From contig JALHNS010000020.1 of NCBI GenBank assembly GCA_022843445.1, positions 1 to 35,943 on the forward strand: a stretch of 35,943 nt of DNA, read 5' to 3'. This DNA comes from Gemmata sp. (GTDB lineage Bacteria; Planctomycetota; Planctomycetia; Gemmatales; Gemmataceae). The notes under the pieces were generated by a model, which saw nothing but the letters and a program-made list of their open reading frames with translations, did not search any database and was not told the origin of the DNA. The position numbers and the translations under genes are program-made. This document shows, piece after piece, positions 1 to 8,114 of the stretch (positions are counted from its first letter, which is position 1; the number at the start of each line of letters is the position of its first letter).

Positions 1-231
1 CGGCTTCGGCGCAACCGGCCTCGGCGCGCCCGGCACCGTGGGCACCGAGGGCTGTTCGATCTGCGGCGGCGCGGGTTTCGCCGCGGACGCGGGTTCCGGC
101 GTCGCCGCTTCGACCGGATAAAGGCCGCGCACTTCGGCGGGCGGAACGCCGGGCACAGCGGGATCTTGGGCGACGGCGAACGGGGCGGCGACGGCGAGCG
201 ACGCGACCGCGGACTGAACGAACCGCCTCAT
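1..231 (-). CDS. secreted protein, N-terminal fragment (runs off window)
   Basis: The reading frame is open from a start near 231 to the left edge, so only the first 77 codons are seen. It begins MRRFVQSAVASLAVAAPFAV and continues AQD, which is a typical Sec signal peptide with two basic residues, a hydrophobic core and an AxA-like cleavage site. The mature part seen here is rich in Pro, Ala and Glu (PPAEVRGLYPVEAATPEP), a low-complexity linker like those found near the start of planctomycete envelope proteins. An ATG three codons upstream (240) is an alternative start. No domain can be named. The product is inferred to be periplasmic or surface-exposed. Confidence 0.6.
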   Translation of the reverse strand, partial: MRRFVQSAVASLAVAAPFAVAQDPAVPGVPPAEVRGLYPVEAATPEPASAAKPAPPQIEQPSVPTVPGAPRPVAPKP

Positions 232-398
232 TGGGGCCATCCGTGGCGAACGAGAGGGTTGAAGCGGACGCCCGGAAGGGGCGAACCGGCAGTATCGAAA
301 TGAATCGGCCGTTCGTGCCGGATGCACCAGCACGAGCGGCCCAGAAGTGTTGGCAAGACTGGAGGAACAGCCAGCGCGAATCCTACACATTACCCCGC

Positions 399-2057
399 TT
401 ACCGCGCCGCGACCGGCGCGCCGTCGTTGGTGACCACCAGAATTTCTTTGTTGCGGTAGAAGTCGTAGTGGCGCGCCGCGACGCGCACCGGCACCTTCAC
501 CCTCGGCTCGAGCTGCGCCCACGTGTTCGCGGGCACGAACAAGTAGCCCGGCGTGGGCACGGCCAAGAACTCCGCGACCGCGTCCGGGCCGAACACTTCC
601 GCCACCTCGCGCCGCGCGTAGAACACGATGCTCGGTTGAAACCAGTCGGCGTGCGCGAGCCGGATGTCGCGCTCCGGCGCGCTCACCCCGCTGGCGCGCA
701 CCAGTTCCTTCGCCGCTTTGCGCGCGTCGAACGGGCCGGACCCCAGCGCCGCGAGCAGCGCCGTGAACGCCACCGCCCCCGCGGCCTGCGCGCGCACGAA
801 TCGCCCCCGGTCCCCGGCGCGTAACGCGCGCCACAACACGAGCGCGCACACGAGTGGCACGAGGCCCAGCACCGCGACGCGCTCCGCGCCGGGGAACGTG
901 CGCGCGGTTTCCGGCAACAAGCCGCCCGTACCGCTCACGATCACCAACCCGATCGCGAACGCGAGGCCCGTGAGCGCTATGGCCCCGACGCCCACTTGCA
1001 TCACCCACTGCGGCACGCGCACTTCGCCCGCGCGCCACCGCATCAGGAACCGCGCCGAAAGTACCGCCAGCGCCGGGTACGCGGGGAGCATGTAGTTCGG
1101 CAGCTTCGTTGCCGCGACGGAGAAGAAGACCAAGTACGCGCCGAACCAGCAGAGCAACAGGCGCTCGGCGCGCGGCACCGCGTCGGCTTCGCCCGCGGGC
1201 CGCTGCGCCCCGCGCCAGCCGTACCACAACGCCGCGAGCAGGAACGCGCTCCACGGAGCGAACAGCACCAAGAGCGCCGCGGCGTGGTAGAAGAACGGGC
1301 CGCTGTGGTTGTCCATCGGCGACGAGAACCGTCCGAAGTTCTCATTCGCGAAGAACTGGCGCGCCCACTCGCCGCGCGTTTCGGCCGTCACGAGGCCGTA
1401 CCACGGGCCGGCAATCAGCAGAAACACCAGCCCTGCCGATAGTATCCGCCGGTCCAACAGTCTGGTCAGCTCGCGGTTCCACGCGAAGTACAGAATGATC
1501 ACGAGGCCCGGTAGCGCCACGCCGACCGGCCCCTTCGTGAGCATCGCCAGCGCGCACGCCGCAGCCGTCCAGCGCCACCATTTGTTGGCCGAATCTTCGT
1601 GCCCGCGCCAGAAGGCGTAGAAGGTGAGCACGGTAAAGAACAAGAGCGTCGCGTCCGGGGTCGCGGCGTGGGCCAGCATGCACACTTCGATTGCCGACGC
1701 GAGCACGACGCCGGCGAGTAGGCCCGTTGTGCGGTCGAACATGCGGCGGGTCAGTTCGTACAGCAGCAGCACCGCACCGCACACCATGAGCGCGGAGGGC
1801 AATCGTGCGCTCCACTCGCTCACGCCGAACGCGGCGTAACTGGCGCGCTGGAGCCAGTACAACAGCACCGGCTTCGCGGTGCGCAGCTTGTAGTTGAAGG
1901 TGGGGATGAGCCACGAATCGTTGTCGCGCATCTCGCGCGCGGCTTCGGCGTTCACGCCCTCGTCCACGTCCCAAAGGGACGGCGCGCCGAGGTTCGGCAG
2001 CGTGAGTACCGCGCACAGCGCGATAAGAACGGCGTAGTCCCGCGTCCGGCCGTGCAT
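399..2057 (-). CDS. GT39/ArnT-like membrane glycosyltransferase
   Basis: A 552-residue polytopic membrane protein with about a dozen hydrophobic segments. It probably transfers a sugar from a polyprenyl-phosphate donor to lipid or protein on the outer face of the inner membrane. The first loop after TM1 carries the acidic motif WDVDEGVNAEAAREM (Asp30/Asp32/Glu33), and KPVLLYWL follows at about residues 62-69. Both match the conserved loop motifs of the ArnT/PMT/GT39-GT83 superfamily (WDExxxAExAREM, KPPLxYWL). The length is normal for bacterial members. A strong Shine-Dalgarno (GGAGGGG, minus strand, 2072-2066) lies 8 nt before the ATG at 2057. The gene stands alone, so the acceptor substrate cannot be inferred; assignment to ArnT itself (lipid A aminoarabinose transfer) is not justified. 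Confidence 0.85.
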   Translation of the reverse strand: MHGRTRDYAVLIALCAVLTLPNLGAPSLWDVDEGVNAEAAREMRDNDSWLIPTFNYKLRTAKPVLLYWLQRASYAAFGVSEWSARLPSALMVCGAVLLLYELTRRMFDRTTGLLAGVVLASAIEVCMLAHAATPDATLLFFTVLTFYAFWRGHEDSANKWWRWTAAACALAMLTKGPVGVALPGLVIILYFAWNRELTRLLDRRILSAGLVFLLIAGPWYGLVTAETRGEWARQFFANENFGRFSSPMDNHSGPFFYHAAALLVLFAPWSAFLLAALWYGWRGAQRPAGEADAVPRAERLLLCWFGAYLVFFSVAATKLPNYMLPAYPALAVLSARFLMRWRAGEVRVPQWVMQVGVGAIALTGLAFAIGLVIVSGTGGLLPETARTFPGAERVAVLGLVPLVCALVLWRALRAGDRGRFVRAQAAGAVAFTALLAALGSGPFDARKAAKELVRASGVSAPERDIRLAHADWFQPSIVFYARREVAEVFGPDAVAEFLAVPTPGYLFVPANTWAQLEPRVKVPVRVAARHYDFYRNKEILVVTNDGAPVAAR

Positions 2058-2120
2058 CGGTCGTTCCCCTCCGTGGGGGAGCGATGCTACCGAATCGCGT
2101 GACCGTCGCGGAAGGCCAAC

Positions 2121-2831
2121 TTAGTAGATGTAGGGCAGGAAGAAGTTGCCGGGGCGCGCGATGATGCCGCTAGCAGGGTTCAAGAACGCGCCGCTTTCGG
2201 CGTTGTAGTACAGCCCGGAGCCGACCGCGTAGTTGCCGAACTGGTTCGCCGCACCGGTACCGGGCACCCGGTAGAACAGGCTACCGTCGGCCGTTTGCGC
2301 CACGCCGCTGAACGGTGCATACGCGGTGCCGGAGAAGGGGTTCACGAACCGGTTCGGCCCGCGAAACTGGAACGCACCGGGTTGCTGAATCGAGTAACCG
2401 CCAGAGAACCCGCCACCGAAGAAGTTCGGGTTCGGCCCGAATCCGATCGGCGGCTGGTTGAAGTTGTTCGGCGCGAACGGGTTGTTGATGACCAAACTCG
2501 GCGCGAACGGGTTCTGGTTCGGAATCACGATCTGGTTGAACAGCACCGGCACCGCGCTCGCGTAGGGGCCGTAGGGCGAGTTGAACTGGTTCCCGTGCTG
2601 GAACGGGAAGTTCAGGTTCGGCAACTGCACGCCGCCGCGGTTCGGCACCTGCGGTTGCAGGAACACGTTCGGCTGCACCTGCACCGGTCGCGGCGGCTGT
2701 TGGGGCCGCGGCACAACCGGTTGCGGCAGGAACGGGTTGTTCGGCGGCAGAAACGGGTTCTGCGCGGCAACCGGGCCGGCGCACGCGACGAGCGCGAGAG
2801 CGGCGAGCGAACGAACGGTACGGGCGGTCAT
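2121..2831 (-). CDS. secreted Asn/Pro/Phe-rich repetitive protein
   Basis: A 236-residue protein with a clear signal peptide (MTARTVRSLAALALVACAG, then PVAAQ). The mature part is dominated by repeated NPF units: QNPFLPPNNPFLP near residues 25-36, NQNPFAP and NNPFAP mid-protein, and VNPFSG later. The C-terminal third is Gly/Tyr/Phe-rich (SGLYYNAESGAFLNPASGI). The start is fixed by an SD (CCGGAGG) about 6 nt upstream and by the signal peptide; the same frame stays open upstream but there overlaps a convincing gene in another frame. No cysteines occur in the mature protein. No family is recognised. The composition suggests an exported, possibly surface or matrix, structural protein. A -10-like TACAAT lies about 30 nt upstream. 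Confidence 0.75.
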   Translation of the reverse strand: MTARTVRSLAALALVACAGPVAAQNPFLPPNNPFLPQPVVPRPQQPPRPVQVQPNVFLQPQVPNRGGVQLPNLNFPFQHGNQFNSPYGPYASAVPVLFNQIVIPNQNPFAPSLVINNPFAPNNFNQPPIGFGPNPNFFGGGFSGGYSIQQPGAFQFRGPNRFVNPFSGTAYAPFSGVAQTADGSLFYRVPGTGAANQFGNYAVGSGLYYNAESGAFLNPASGIIARPGNFFLPYIY

Positions 2832-2861
2832 GGGGTGCCTCCGGTTCTGCTCTTCCCCGTT

Positions 2862-2867
2862 ATTGTA
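2862..2867 (-). promoter_or_regulatory. putative -10 hexamer TACAAT
   Basis: TACAAT on the minus strand, 30 nt before the ATG of the NPF-rich secreted protein. No good -35 match is seen 16-18 nt further upstream. It belongs to a recurring TACANT set in this window. Confidence 0.4.
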
Positions 2868-2944
2868 CAACGCGCCGCGCTTCGAGAGCGTTGGCGCACG
2901 AGGCGCGCCGTTACGAATTGAGGCACGGTTCGTGCCGCCGCCCG

Positions 2945-3364
2945 TTAGTGAACGCCCGGCGCGGCGCAACTTGCGCGGCGGAACACGAACAACACGAACA
3001 GACCGAACGAAATGAGTCCCGGCCCTTCGGTGATGGCCCACCACCACGGCACGCCAGCGTCCAGATCGACCGCCAGCAGCGCCCCGCCGAGCGCGACGTG
3101 AAGCGCGACGACGAGCGGCACCGCGGGCTTGTACCGCGGCCAGTGCCACGTGACGCCGAGCACGACCGCGCCGTGCATCCCGTACACGAGCGACAGCGAG
3201 CGCGTGAGGTACCGCGTAATCGGCGCGTCCGGCAGCGGTCCGAGACCGAGCCACCGGTGAACGGCGTCCATCCACTCGAACGGCACCAGCGCGAACGGCA
3301 CCGCGCACAGCAGGATCGCGGCGTTCGCGCGCAACAGCAACAATAGGAAGCGGTCGGCGGTCAC
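2945..3364 (-). CDS. small polytopic membrane protein, translationally coupled
   Basis: A 139-residue hydrophobic protein starting with GTG at 3364. This start overlaps the stop of the upstream patatin-membrane gene by four bases (GTGA), a classic translational-coupling arrangement. An ATG five codons earlier (3379) is possible but would lie deeper inside the upstream gene. About four transmembrane segments are visible: FLLLLLRANAAILLCAVPFA, a central segment around YGMHGAVVLGVTW, VPLVVALHVALGGALLAVDL, and LISFGLFVLFVF. Short charged loops include a WHWPRYK segment. No family is recognised. The coupling suggests a product needed in proportion to the patatin protein, perhaps in the same membrane assembly (inference). 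Confidence 0.7.
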   Translation of the reverse strand: MTADRFLLLLLRANAAILLCAVPFALVPFEWMDAVHRWLGLGPLPDAPITRYLTRSLSLVYGMHGAVVLGVTWHWPRYKPAVPLVVALHVALGGALLAVDLDAGVPWWWAITEGPGLISFGLFVLFVFRRASCAAPGVH

Positions 3365-6300
3365 GGCTTTTGGAACCACTCGCGGATGGCTTCAATCTGC
3401 CCGTTTACTTTATCGGTGACGGCGAATTCACCGGGGCGTTTCTCTTGGTCCGCGTGCAGAAGGAACTTACCCTTCTCGTATTTGTAGAACCCTTCGGCGA
3501 CTTGGCGCTTCTGAGCGGAAGTGAGGTACCAACTCAGCGCCGCCTCTTGTTGGAGCTCAAACACGGTCGTTGCGAAGAACGGCCGATCGCCTTTGTCGAG
3601 CCGTTTGAACACGCGGGCGACTTCGGCCAGTTGCTGATTGTTACGGTGGTACGCGGACCAACCGCGCGCGTTTAAGACCGCGTCGAGTGGCGCGCTCACG
3701 GCCCCAATAAGTTTGTCGAGCAACCCGCCGGACTCGGGCTGAAACGCGTTTCCTTTATCCTCGAGCGGGAAGGCGCGAATCTGGACGATCAGCACACCGG
3801 ACGTGTGTTCTTCGATCAACTTCTCGTTATGTAGCAACCAGTTGGTGAGGATGTCGAGGCCGTAGTTGTCGTAGTAACCGGCATCGACGACTCGGCGCAC
3901 CGGTTCCGTCGGGATCGGAACCGCCGGGCTAACTACCGGGAACGACGCGCTCATGCGTGCCGCCGACCCGACCTTGAACTTGGTCGCGTCCGGGAACAGG
4001 CGGAAGAACTCGACCCCCGGGCGCGCTAACGCCTCCGGAAGTGACAGCGCGTGGCGCAACCGCCCCAGCACCCCGTGGGCGGTACCGTCCAAGCGGAGGG
4101 CCGTTGGGGCCGTCAGGAACTGAAGGTCGAGGTTACTCACGAACAGACGCTTGGTGTCTTCCACTAGAACCGGTGCGAAAAGGAGCGACGGTTTCGCGCA
4201 GGCGCGCTCGTAGTCCAATAAGTCGCGCATTGGTCGGTCGAAGGGGGACGCCTTGAACAGGCGCGCGCCGTCGGCGCTCCCAGCGGAGCGATTAACGAAG
4301 CACGGGAAGTGACCGAAGTACCGCTCTTCCCAATTCAGTCGGCCGGTGAAGTTCGTGCGCCACGCGGACTCAAGCGTGCGCCCGCGGTCGATATCGTAGC
4401 GGTTCGGGAACAGCGCGTTCCATGTGAAGTCGCGCACAATCATGGTCTGCGCGACCGGCGAGAGCGCGTCGCGGGCGAGCGCCCACGCGAGTGGGCGCAG
4501 TCCGGTTTGGTGGCACTGCACGTGCGGTTTCACGTACTCGTACGGCCCCCAATCGTCTTTGGGGTTGCGACTCCCGAATGCATACGCGGACGCACCGACC
4601 ATACCGCCGCTGGCACCGGTAATGATCCGAACCCGGTCACGGAACGACACGGCGCTCAATTCGCGCTCCAACCCTTCGAGCACGACGCCGGTCCACACCG
4701 ATGCGCGGATGCCGCCACCACTCACTGCGACGAGTACCAACCGCGGCTTGCGCCCGTCCTCGGATCGGTTTGTCGCCTCGAAGGCGCTCAGTAGTTCGTC
4801 AGCTCGAATCAGGCCTTTGCCGTCGCTCGGCTCGCCGTGCCTTTCAAACGCGACGGGTCGGTCGTAGTCGCCCACGTCGTATCGCATGGGGTGCGTCTGG
4901 CACCCGAAGTTGTTCCCCAACAGGAAACAAACCAGCGCAGAGCACCCAAACGCGCGAGCCACCCACGGCGTGGCGTACGGCGGCCGGCTACCGTCCCCCG
5001 TACGCCAGCGCGCGCGCGCCCACTCTAGCTCCTCTACTACTGGGACGTAGGTGGTGTACGCGACGAGCAGTACGAACCCGACAACGAGACTGACGATTTC
5101 GAACAGGCGCAACGCGCTGTCGTCCGCCACCGGGGGAGAGTCGAACGGGTAGTGGTGCAGCGCGCCGGTGACCCCGAGTACCGCCCCCCGCACGGTGACG
5201 AACACGAGCGCCACCCATCCGACCAACCACGCCAACGGCGCGCGGGCCAAGACCGCCACGGCACCGACGATGAGGAACAGGACGGGCACCACCGCGCCGG
5301 CCTCGACGTTCGCAACGAACAGGTAGGTGATCCAGCAGATCACGCCGACGCGGGTGTACCGGAACCGGAACGCAACGAATCCGCCGAACACGTTCAGCAG
5401 CAGCAACAGCACCGACACCCACGCCACCGGGGAGAGCAACTGGAAACCCGAATACTGCTGGCCGGAGAAATAGTTTACGCTCGGGATAGCGACCCAATCG
5501 ATCAGCAGTTGCGCCGCGCCCGCTAGGGCGAAGACCTTGAGGATGCGCAACCCGAACCCGTACGCCAGCGCGTGCAGTTGGAGCAGCGACCACAGATTGT
5601 ACGCGGCTTGCGTCAGTGTCGGGTTCGGGACGACGTGCGGCGCGCCCGCCGCGCCCGGCGGTATCGTGCCGAGAGCGGTTAGTTGCTGAAGGGCCACGTC
5701 GCCCGGGAACAATTCGACCGGGGTCAACTGGCTCTGACCACCGGGCGCGCTCGACGGGACGCGAACGTTCGGGTTGTTGAACGCGCTGAGCAGCCACGGC
5801 GAGCCGGCCATTCCCGCGCGCGAGTCGTCGGCGACGTAAGTCGCGTAGGCCCCGAGCGCGATCGCGGCTAAGTAGCCGAGGACGAACGGGACGCCAGCCC
5901 ATTGTGAGTACACGAACACGGCGAAGGGCGAAGTGCCATCGACTTGGCCGCTCCAATACGGCCGAGACGTCCAGAGAACGGCGGCCCACTTCCCGCCGTA
6001 CACGAGCGCGCCGAGCCAGTACAGCCACAGGAGCGCCCGGCGACCGATTTGCCACAAGCCGGGGTTGCGAGTGAAGAAAAGGGAGTGGCGTCCGCACAAC
6101 CAAAACGAGGACCGCTTCCCGTCGTCCAAACCGGGCAAGTTGCGCGGCGGCAACAACAGGATCGTCACCACGAGCACGGGGCCGAACAACCAGCAGACGG
6201 CTAACCCGACGGTGACTTGGTGCCCGGGGTTCTCGTGCCAGAAGAGGTCGCCGGCACCCAACCCGCTCCCCACGACGCCCCACGCGATCAGCAAATAGAA

Positions 6301-6504
6301 CACGATTTGAATTGCCGCGAGCGGGTATCGTGCTATCCGCCACAATTCGGATTCGATCGTGTCAAAGGTCAGCAGGTCACGAAGGCGGAGATACCACGGC
6401 TGCCAGTCCTTGCACGGGTCCGGTTGGACCGGGGCGCTCGGTGGGGCCGATACCGTGCTCGGTGTCTGTGGGTTCGGAGCGGGCGCGTTCGGATCGGTGC
6501 TCAT
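3361..6504 (-). CDS. multi-pass membrane protein with C-terminal patatin phospholipase domain
   Basis: A 1047-residue protein read from the MSTDPN start. About ten transmembrane segments occupy residues 60-490 with a Pro-rich cytosolic-looking N-terminus. A patatin-like acyl hydrolase domain covers about 590-920. Its hallmarks are the oxyanion loop SGGGIRA (about 595), the nucleophile elbow GASGG with the Ser near 632, and the catalytic Asp in DAGYYDNYG near 874 (DAG in place of the commoner DGG/DGA). Together these form the Ser-Asp dyad of patatin lipases, which cleave acyl esters of membrane lipids. Unlike the short soluble patatins and ExoU-type toxins, the catalytic domain is tethered to a large membrane module, so it probably acts on the lipid of the membrane that holds it. 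It is coupled by a GTGA overlap to a small membrane protein downstream. Confidence 0.85.
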   Translation of the reverse strand: MSTDPNAPAPNPQTPSTVSAPPSAPVQPDPCKDWQPWYLRLRDLLTFDTIESELWRIARYPLAAIQIVFYLLIAWGVVGSGLGAGDLFWHENPGHQVTVGLAVCWLFGPVLVVTILLLPPRNLPGLDDGKRSSFWLCGRHSLFFTRNPGLWQIGRRALLWLYWLGALVYGGKWAAVLWTSRPYWSGQVDGTSPFAVFVYSQWAGVPFVLGYLAAIALGAYATYVADDSRAGMAGSPWLLSAFNNPNVRVPSSAPGGQSQLTPVELFPGDVALQQLTALGTIPPGAAGAPHVVPNPTLTQAAYNLWSLLQLHALAYGFGLRILKVFALAGAAQLLIDWVAIPSVNYFSGQQYSGFQLLSPVAWVSVLLLLLNVFGGFVAFRFRYTRVGVICWITYLFVANVEAGAVVPVLFLIVGAVAVLARAPLAWLVGWVALVFVTVRGAVLGVTGALHHYPFDSPPVADDSALRLFEIVSLVVGFVLLVAYTTYVPVVEELEWARARWRTGDGSRPPYATPWVARAFGCSALVCFLLGNNFGCQTHPMRYDVGDYDRPVAFERHGEPSDGKGLIRADELLSAFEATNRSEDGRKPRLVLVAVSGGGIRASVWTGVVLEGLERELSAVSFRDRVRIITGASGGMVGASAYAFGSRNPKDDWGPYEYVKPHVQCHQTGLRPLAWALARDALSPVAQTMIVRDFTWNALFPNRYDIDRGRTLESAWRTNFTGRLNWEERYFGHFPCFVNRSAGSADGARLFKASPFDRPMRDLLDYERACAKPSLLFAPVLVEDTKRLFVSNLDLQFLTAPTALRLDGTAHGVLGRLRHALSLPEALARPGVEFFRLFPDATKFKVGSAARMSASFPVVSPAVPIPTEPVRRVVDAGYYDNYGLDILTNWLLHNEKLIEEHTSGVLIVQIRAFPLEDKGNAFQPESGGLLDKLIGAVSAPLDAVLNARGWSAYHRNNQQLAEVARVFKRLDKGDRPFFATTVFELQQEAALSWYLTSAQKRQVAEGFYKYEKGKFLLHADQEKRPGEFAVTDKVNGQIEAIREWFQKP

Positions 6505-6599
6505 GGGTGCGCTCCGGTGGGTCGGCGGGGCACGGATCGCCCCGATACTACCCACCTACGCACGCACCGCACGCCGATTCGCCGATTTTCACACTCGCA

Positions 6600-8018
6600 T
6601 CACACGAGCAGTTCCTTTACCACGCGGCCGTGGACGTCGGTCAGGCGGAAGTCGCGGCCCGCGTAACGGAACGTCAACTTCTCGTGGTTCAGGCCGAGTT
6701 GGTGCAAGATCGTCGCGTGCAGGTCGTGCAGGTGAACCTTGTCCGTCACAGCCGCGGAGCCGAACTCGTCGGTCGCGCCGAACGAGAGCGCGGGCTTGAA
6801 CCCGCCGCCCGCGAGCCACGTCGTGAAGCCGCCGGGGTTGTGGTCGCGGCCGGTGCCGTTCTTCTCCGCGTACGGCGTGCGACCGAACTCGCCGCCCCAC
6901 CACACGATCGTGTCTTCGAGCAGCCCGCGGCGCTTCAGGTCCGCGATCAGCCCCGCGATGGGCCGGTCCACGGCCTTCGCGTGGTCGCCGTGCTTGGGCA
7001 GGTTCGAGTGCTGGTCCCACGCCGGGTTCGCGCTGTTGTCGCCGTAGGTCACTTGCACGAACCGCACGCCCGCTTCGCTCAGGCGGCGGGCCATCAGACA
7101 CTGCTTCCCGAAGTTGTCGGTCGCCTTCTCGCCGATGCCGTACAGCTTCTGCGTTTCAATCGTTTCCTTGGCGATGTCGAGCACGTCCGGGGCGTTCTTC
7201 TGCATCCGCCACGCGAGTTCGTAACTGGCCGCGACCGCTTCGAGTTCCGCGTCGCCGGGCTTCTGCTTCAGTTGCTCGGCGTTCAGTTCGCGCAGCAACT
7301 CGAAGTGCTGTTCGGTGACGCTCGCGGGCAGGCCCGGCGCGAGGTTGCGGATCGTCGCTTCGCTCGCGGGCGCGCCGGCGCGGCCGACCGGCGTGCCCTG
7401 ATAGATCGCGGGGATGAAGGCGTTGCCGTAGTTCCGCGCGCCGCCGTTGCCGCTCGACGGCGCGATGCTGACGAACCCCGGCAGGTTCGCGTTCTCGCTG
7501 CCGAGGCCGTACAGCACCCAACTGCCGAAGCTGGGGCGCACGAAACTCGTGCTACCGCAGTGCAGGAACAGCGTGGCCGGGCCGTGCGCGACGCCTTCGG
7601 TGTGCATGGAGTGCACGAAGGTGAGGTCGTCGATCACGCCGTTCACTTCGGGGAACAGGTCCGATGCCCACTTCCCGCTCTTGCCGCGCTGCTCGAACTT
7701 CCACAGCGGCTTCATTACCCGCTGCGAGCTGCCGCGCATGCCGGTGTTGGCGAGCACGCGGGCGTCGTCGAACTTCAGTTGCTTGCCGTCCTTTTTCGTG
7801 AGGACCGGCTTGTAGTCGTAGGAATCGACGTGCGACACGCCGCCCTGCATGAACAGGAAGATGACGCGCTTGGCGCGGGCCGCGTGGTGCCCGGGCTTCG
7901 CGGCCAGCGGGTTCGGCACGTTCGCGGCGCGCGCCTCCGAAGCGGCGAGACCGGCGAGCGCGAGCGAGCCGAACCCGCAGGCGTTCGTAGCGAGCCATTC
8001 GCGGCGGGAGAACTGCAT
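6600..8018 (-). CDS. DUF1501 family secreted protein (Tat signal)
   Basis: A 472-residue DUF1501 protein. The N-terminus MQFSRREWLATNACGFGSLA has the twin-arginine pattern SRREWL followed by a hydrophobic stretch ending SEARA, so folded export by Tat is expected. The body has the sulfatase/phosphatase-like core of the family: VIFLFMQGGVSHVDSYDYKP near the start, HSMHTEGVAHGPATLFLH, and IVWWGGEFGRTPYAE near the C-terminus. Length is typical. It lies 96 bp downstream of the PSCyt1/DUF1549/DUF1553 gene on the same strand. The two families co-occur very often in Planctomycetes and are thought to act together on an extracellular substrate, possibly polysaccharide, but no reaction is established. 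A long palindrome fills the gap between the two genes. Confidence 0.92.
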   Translation of the reverse strand: MQFSRREWLATNACGFGSLALAGLAASEARAANVPNPLAAKPGHHAARAKRVIFLFMQGGVSHVDSYDYKPVLTKKDGKQLKFDDARVLANTGMRGSSQRVMKPLWKFEQRGKSGKWASDLFPEVNGVIDDLTFVHSMHTEGVAHGPATLFLHCGSTSFVRPSFGSWVLYGLGSENANLPGFVSIAPSSGNGGARNYGNAFIPAIYQGTPVGRAGAPASEATIRNLAPGLPASVTEQHFELLRELNAEQLKQKPGDAELEAVAASYELAWRMQKNAPDVLDIAKETIETQKLYGIGEKATDNFGKQCLMARRLSEAGVRFVQVTYGDNSANPAWDQHSNLPKHGDHAKAVDRPIAGLIADLKRRGLLEDTIVWWGGEFGRTPYAEKNGTGRDHNPGGFTTWLAGGGFKPALSFGATDEFGSAAVTDKVHLHDLHATILHQLGLNHEKLTFRYAGRDFRLTDVHGRVVKELLV

Positions 8019-8044
8019 GGGAATCTCGCGTGTAGAGGTTGTTT

Positions 8045-8109
8045 GTCGAACCGCCGGCGTGAGCCGGCGGGTGGTGCCGAAACCCACCGGCTCACGCCGG
8101 CGGTTCGAC
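8045..8109. repeat. REP-like nested palindrome in the operon gap
   Basis: Two 28-nt arms (8045-8072 and 8082-8109) are reverse complements with a single mismatch (G-U in RNA), separated by 9 nt. Each arm is itself a palindrome: the left arm reads CCGCCGGC-GTGA-GCCGGCGG, an 8-bp stem closing a GTGA (GNRA-type) tetraloop. The element can therefore fold as one long hairpin or as two smaller ones. It fills almost the entire gap between the DUF1549/DUF1553 gene and DUF1501 and could attenuate or stabilise the downstream part of the transcript. Confidence 0.85.
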
Positions 8110-8114
8110 GAGAG

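Noticed and set aside
2121-3395. A 424-codon frame that would extend the NPF-rich protein upstream
   Set aside because: The extension overlaps the coupled four-helix membrane protein in another frame, whereas the signal peptide and SD support a start at 2831.
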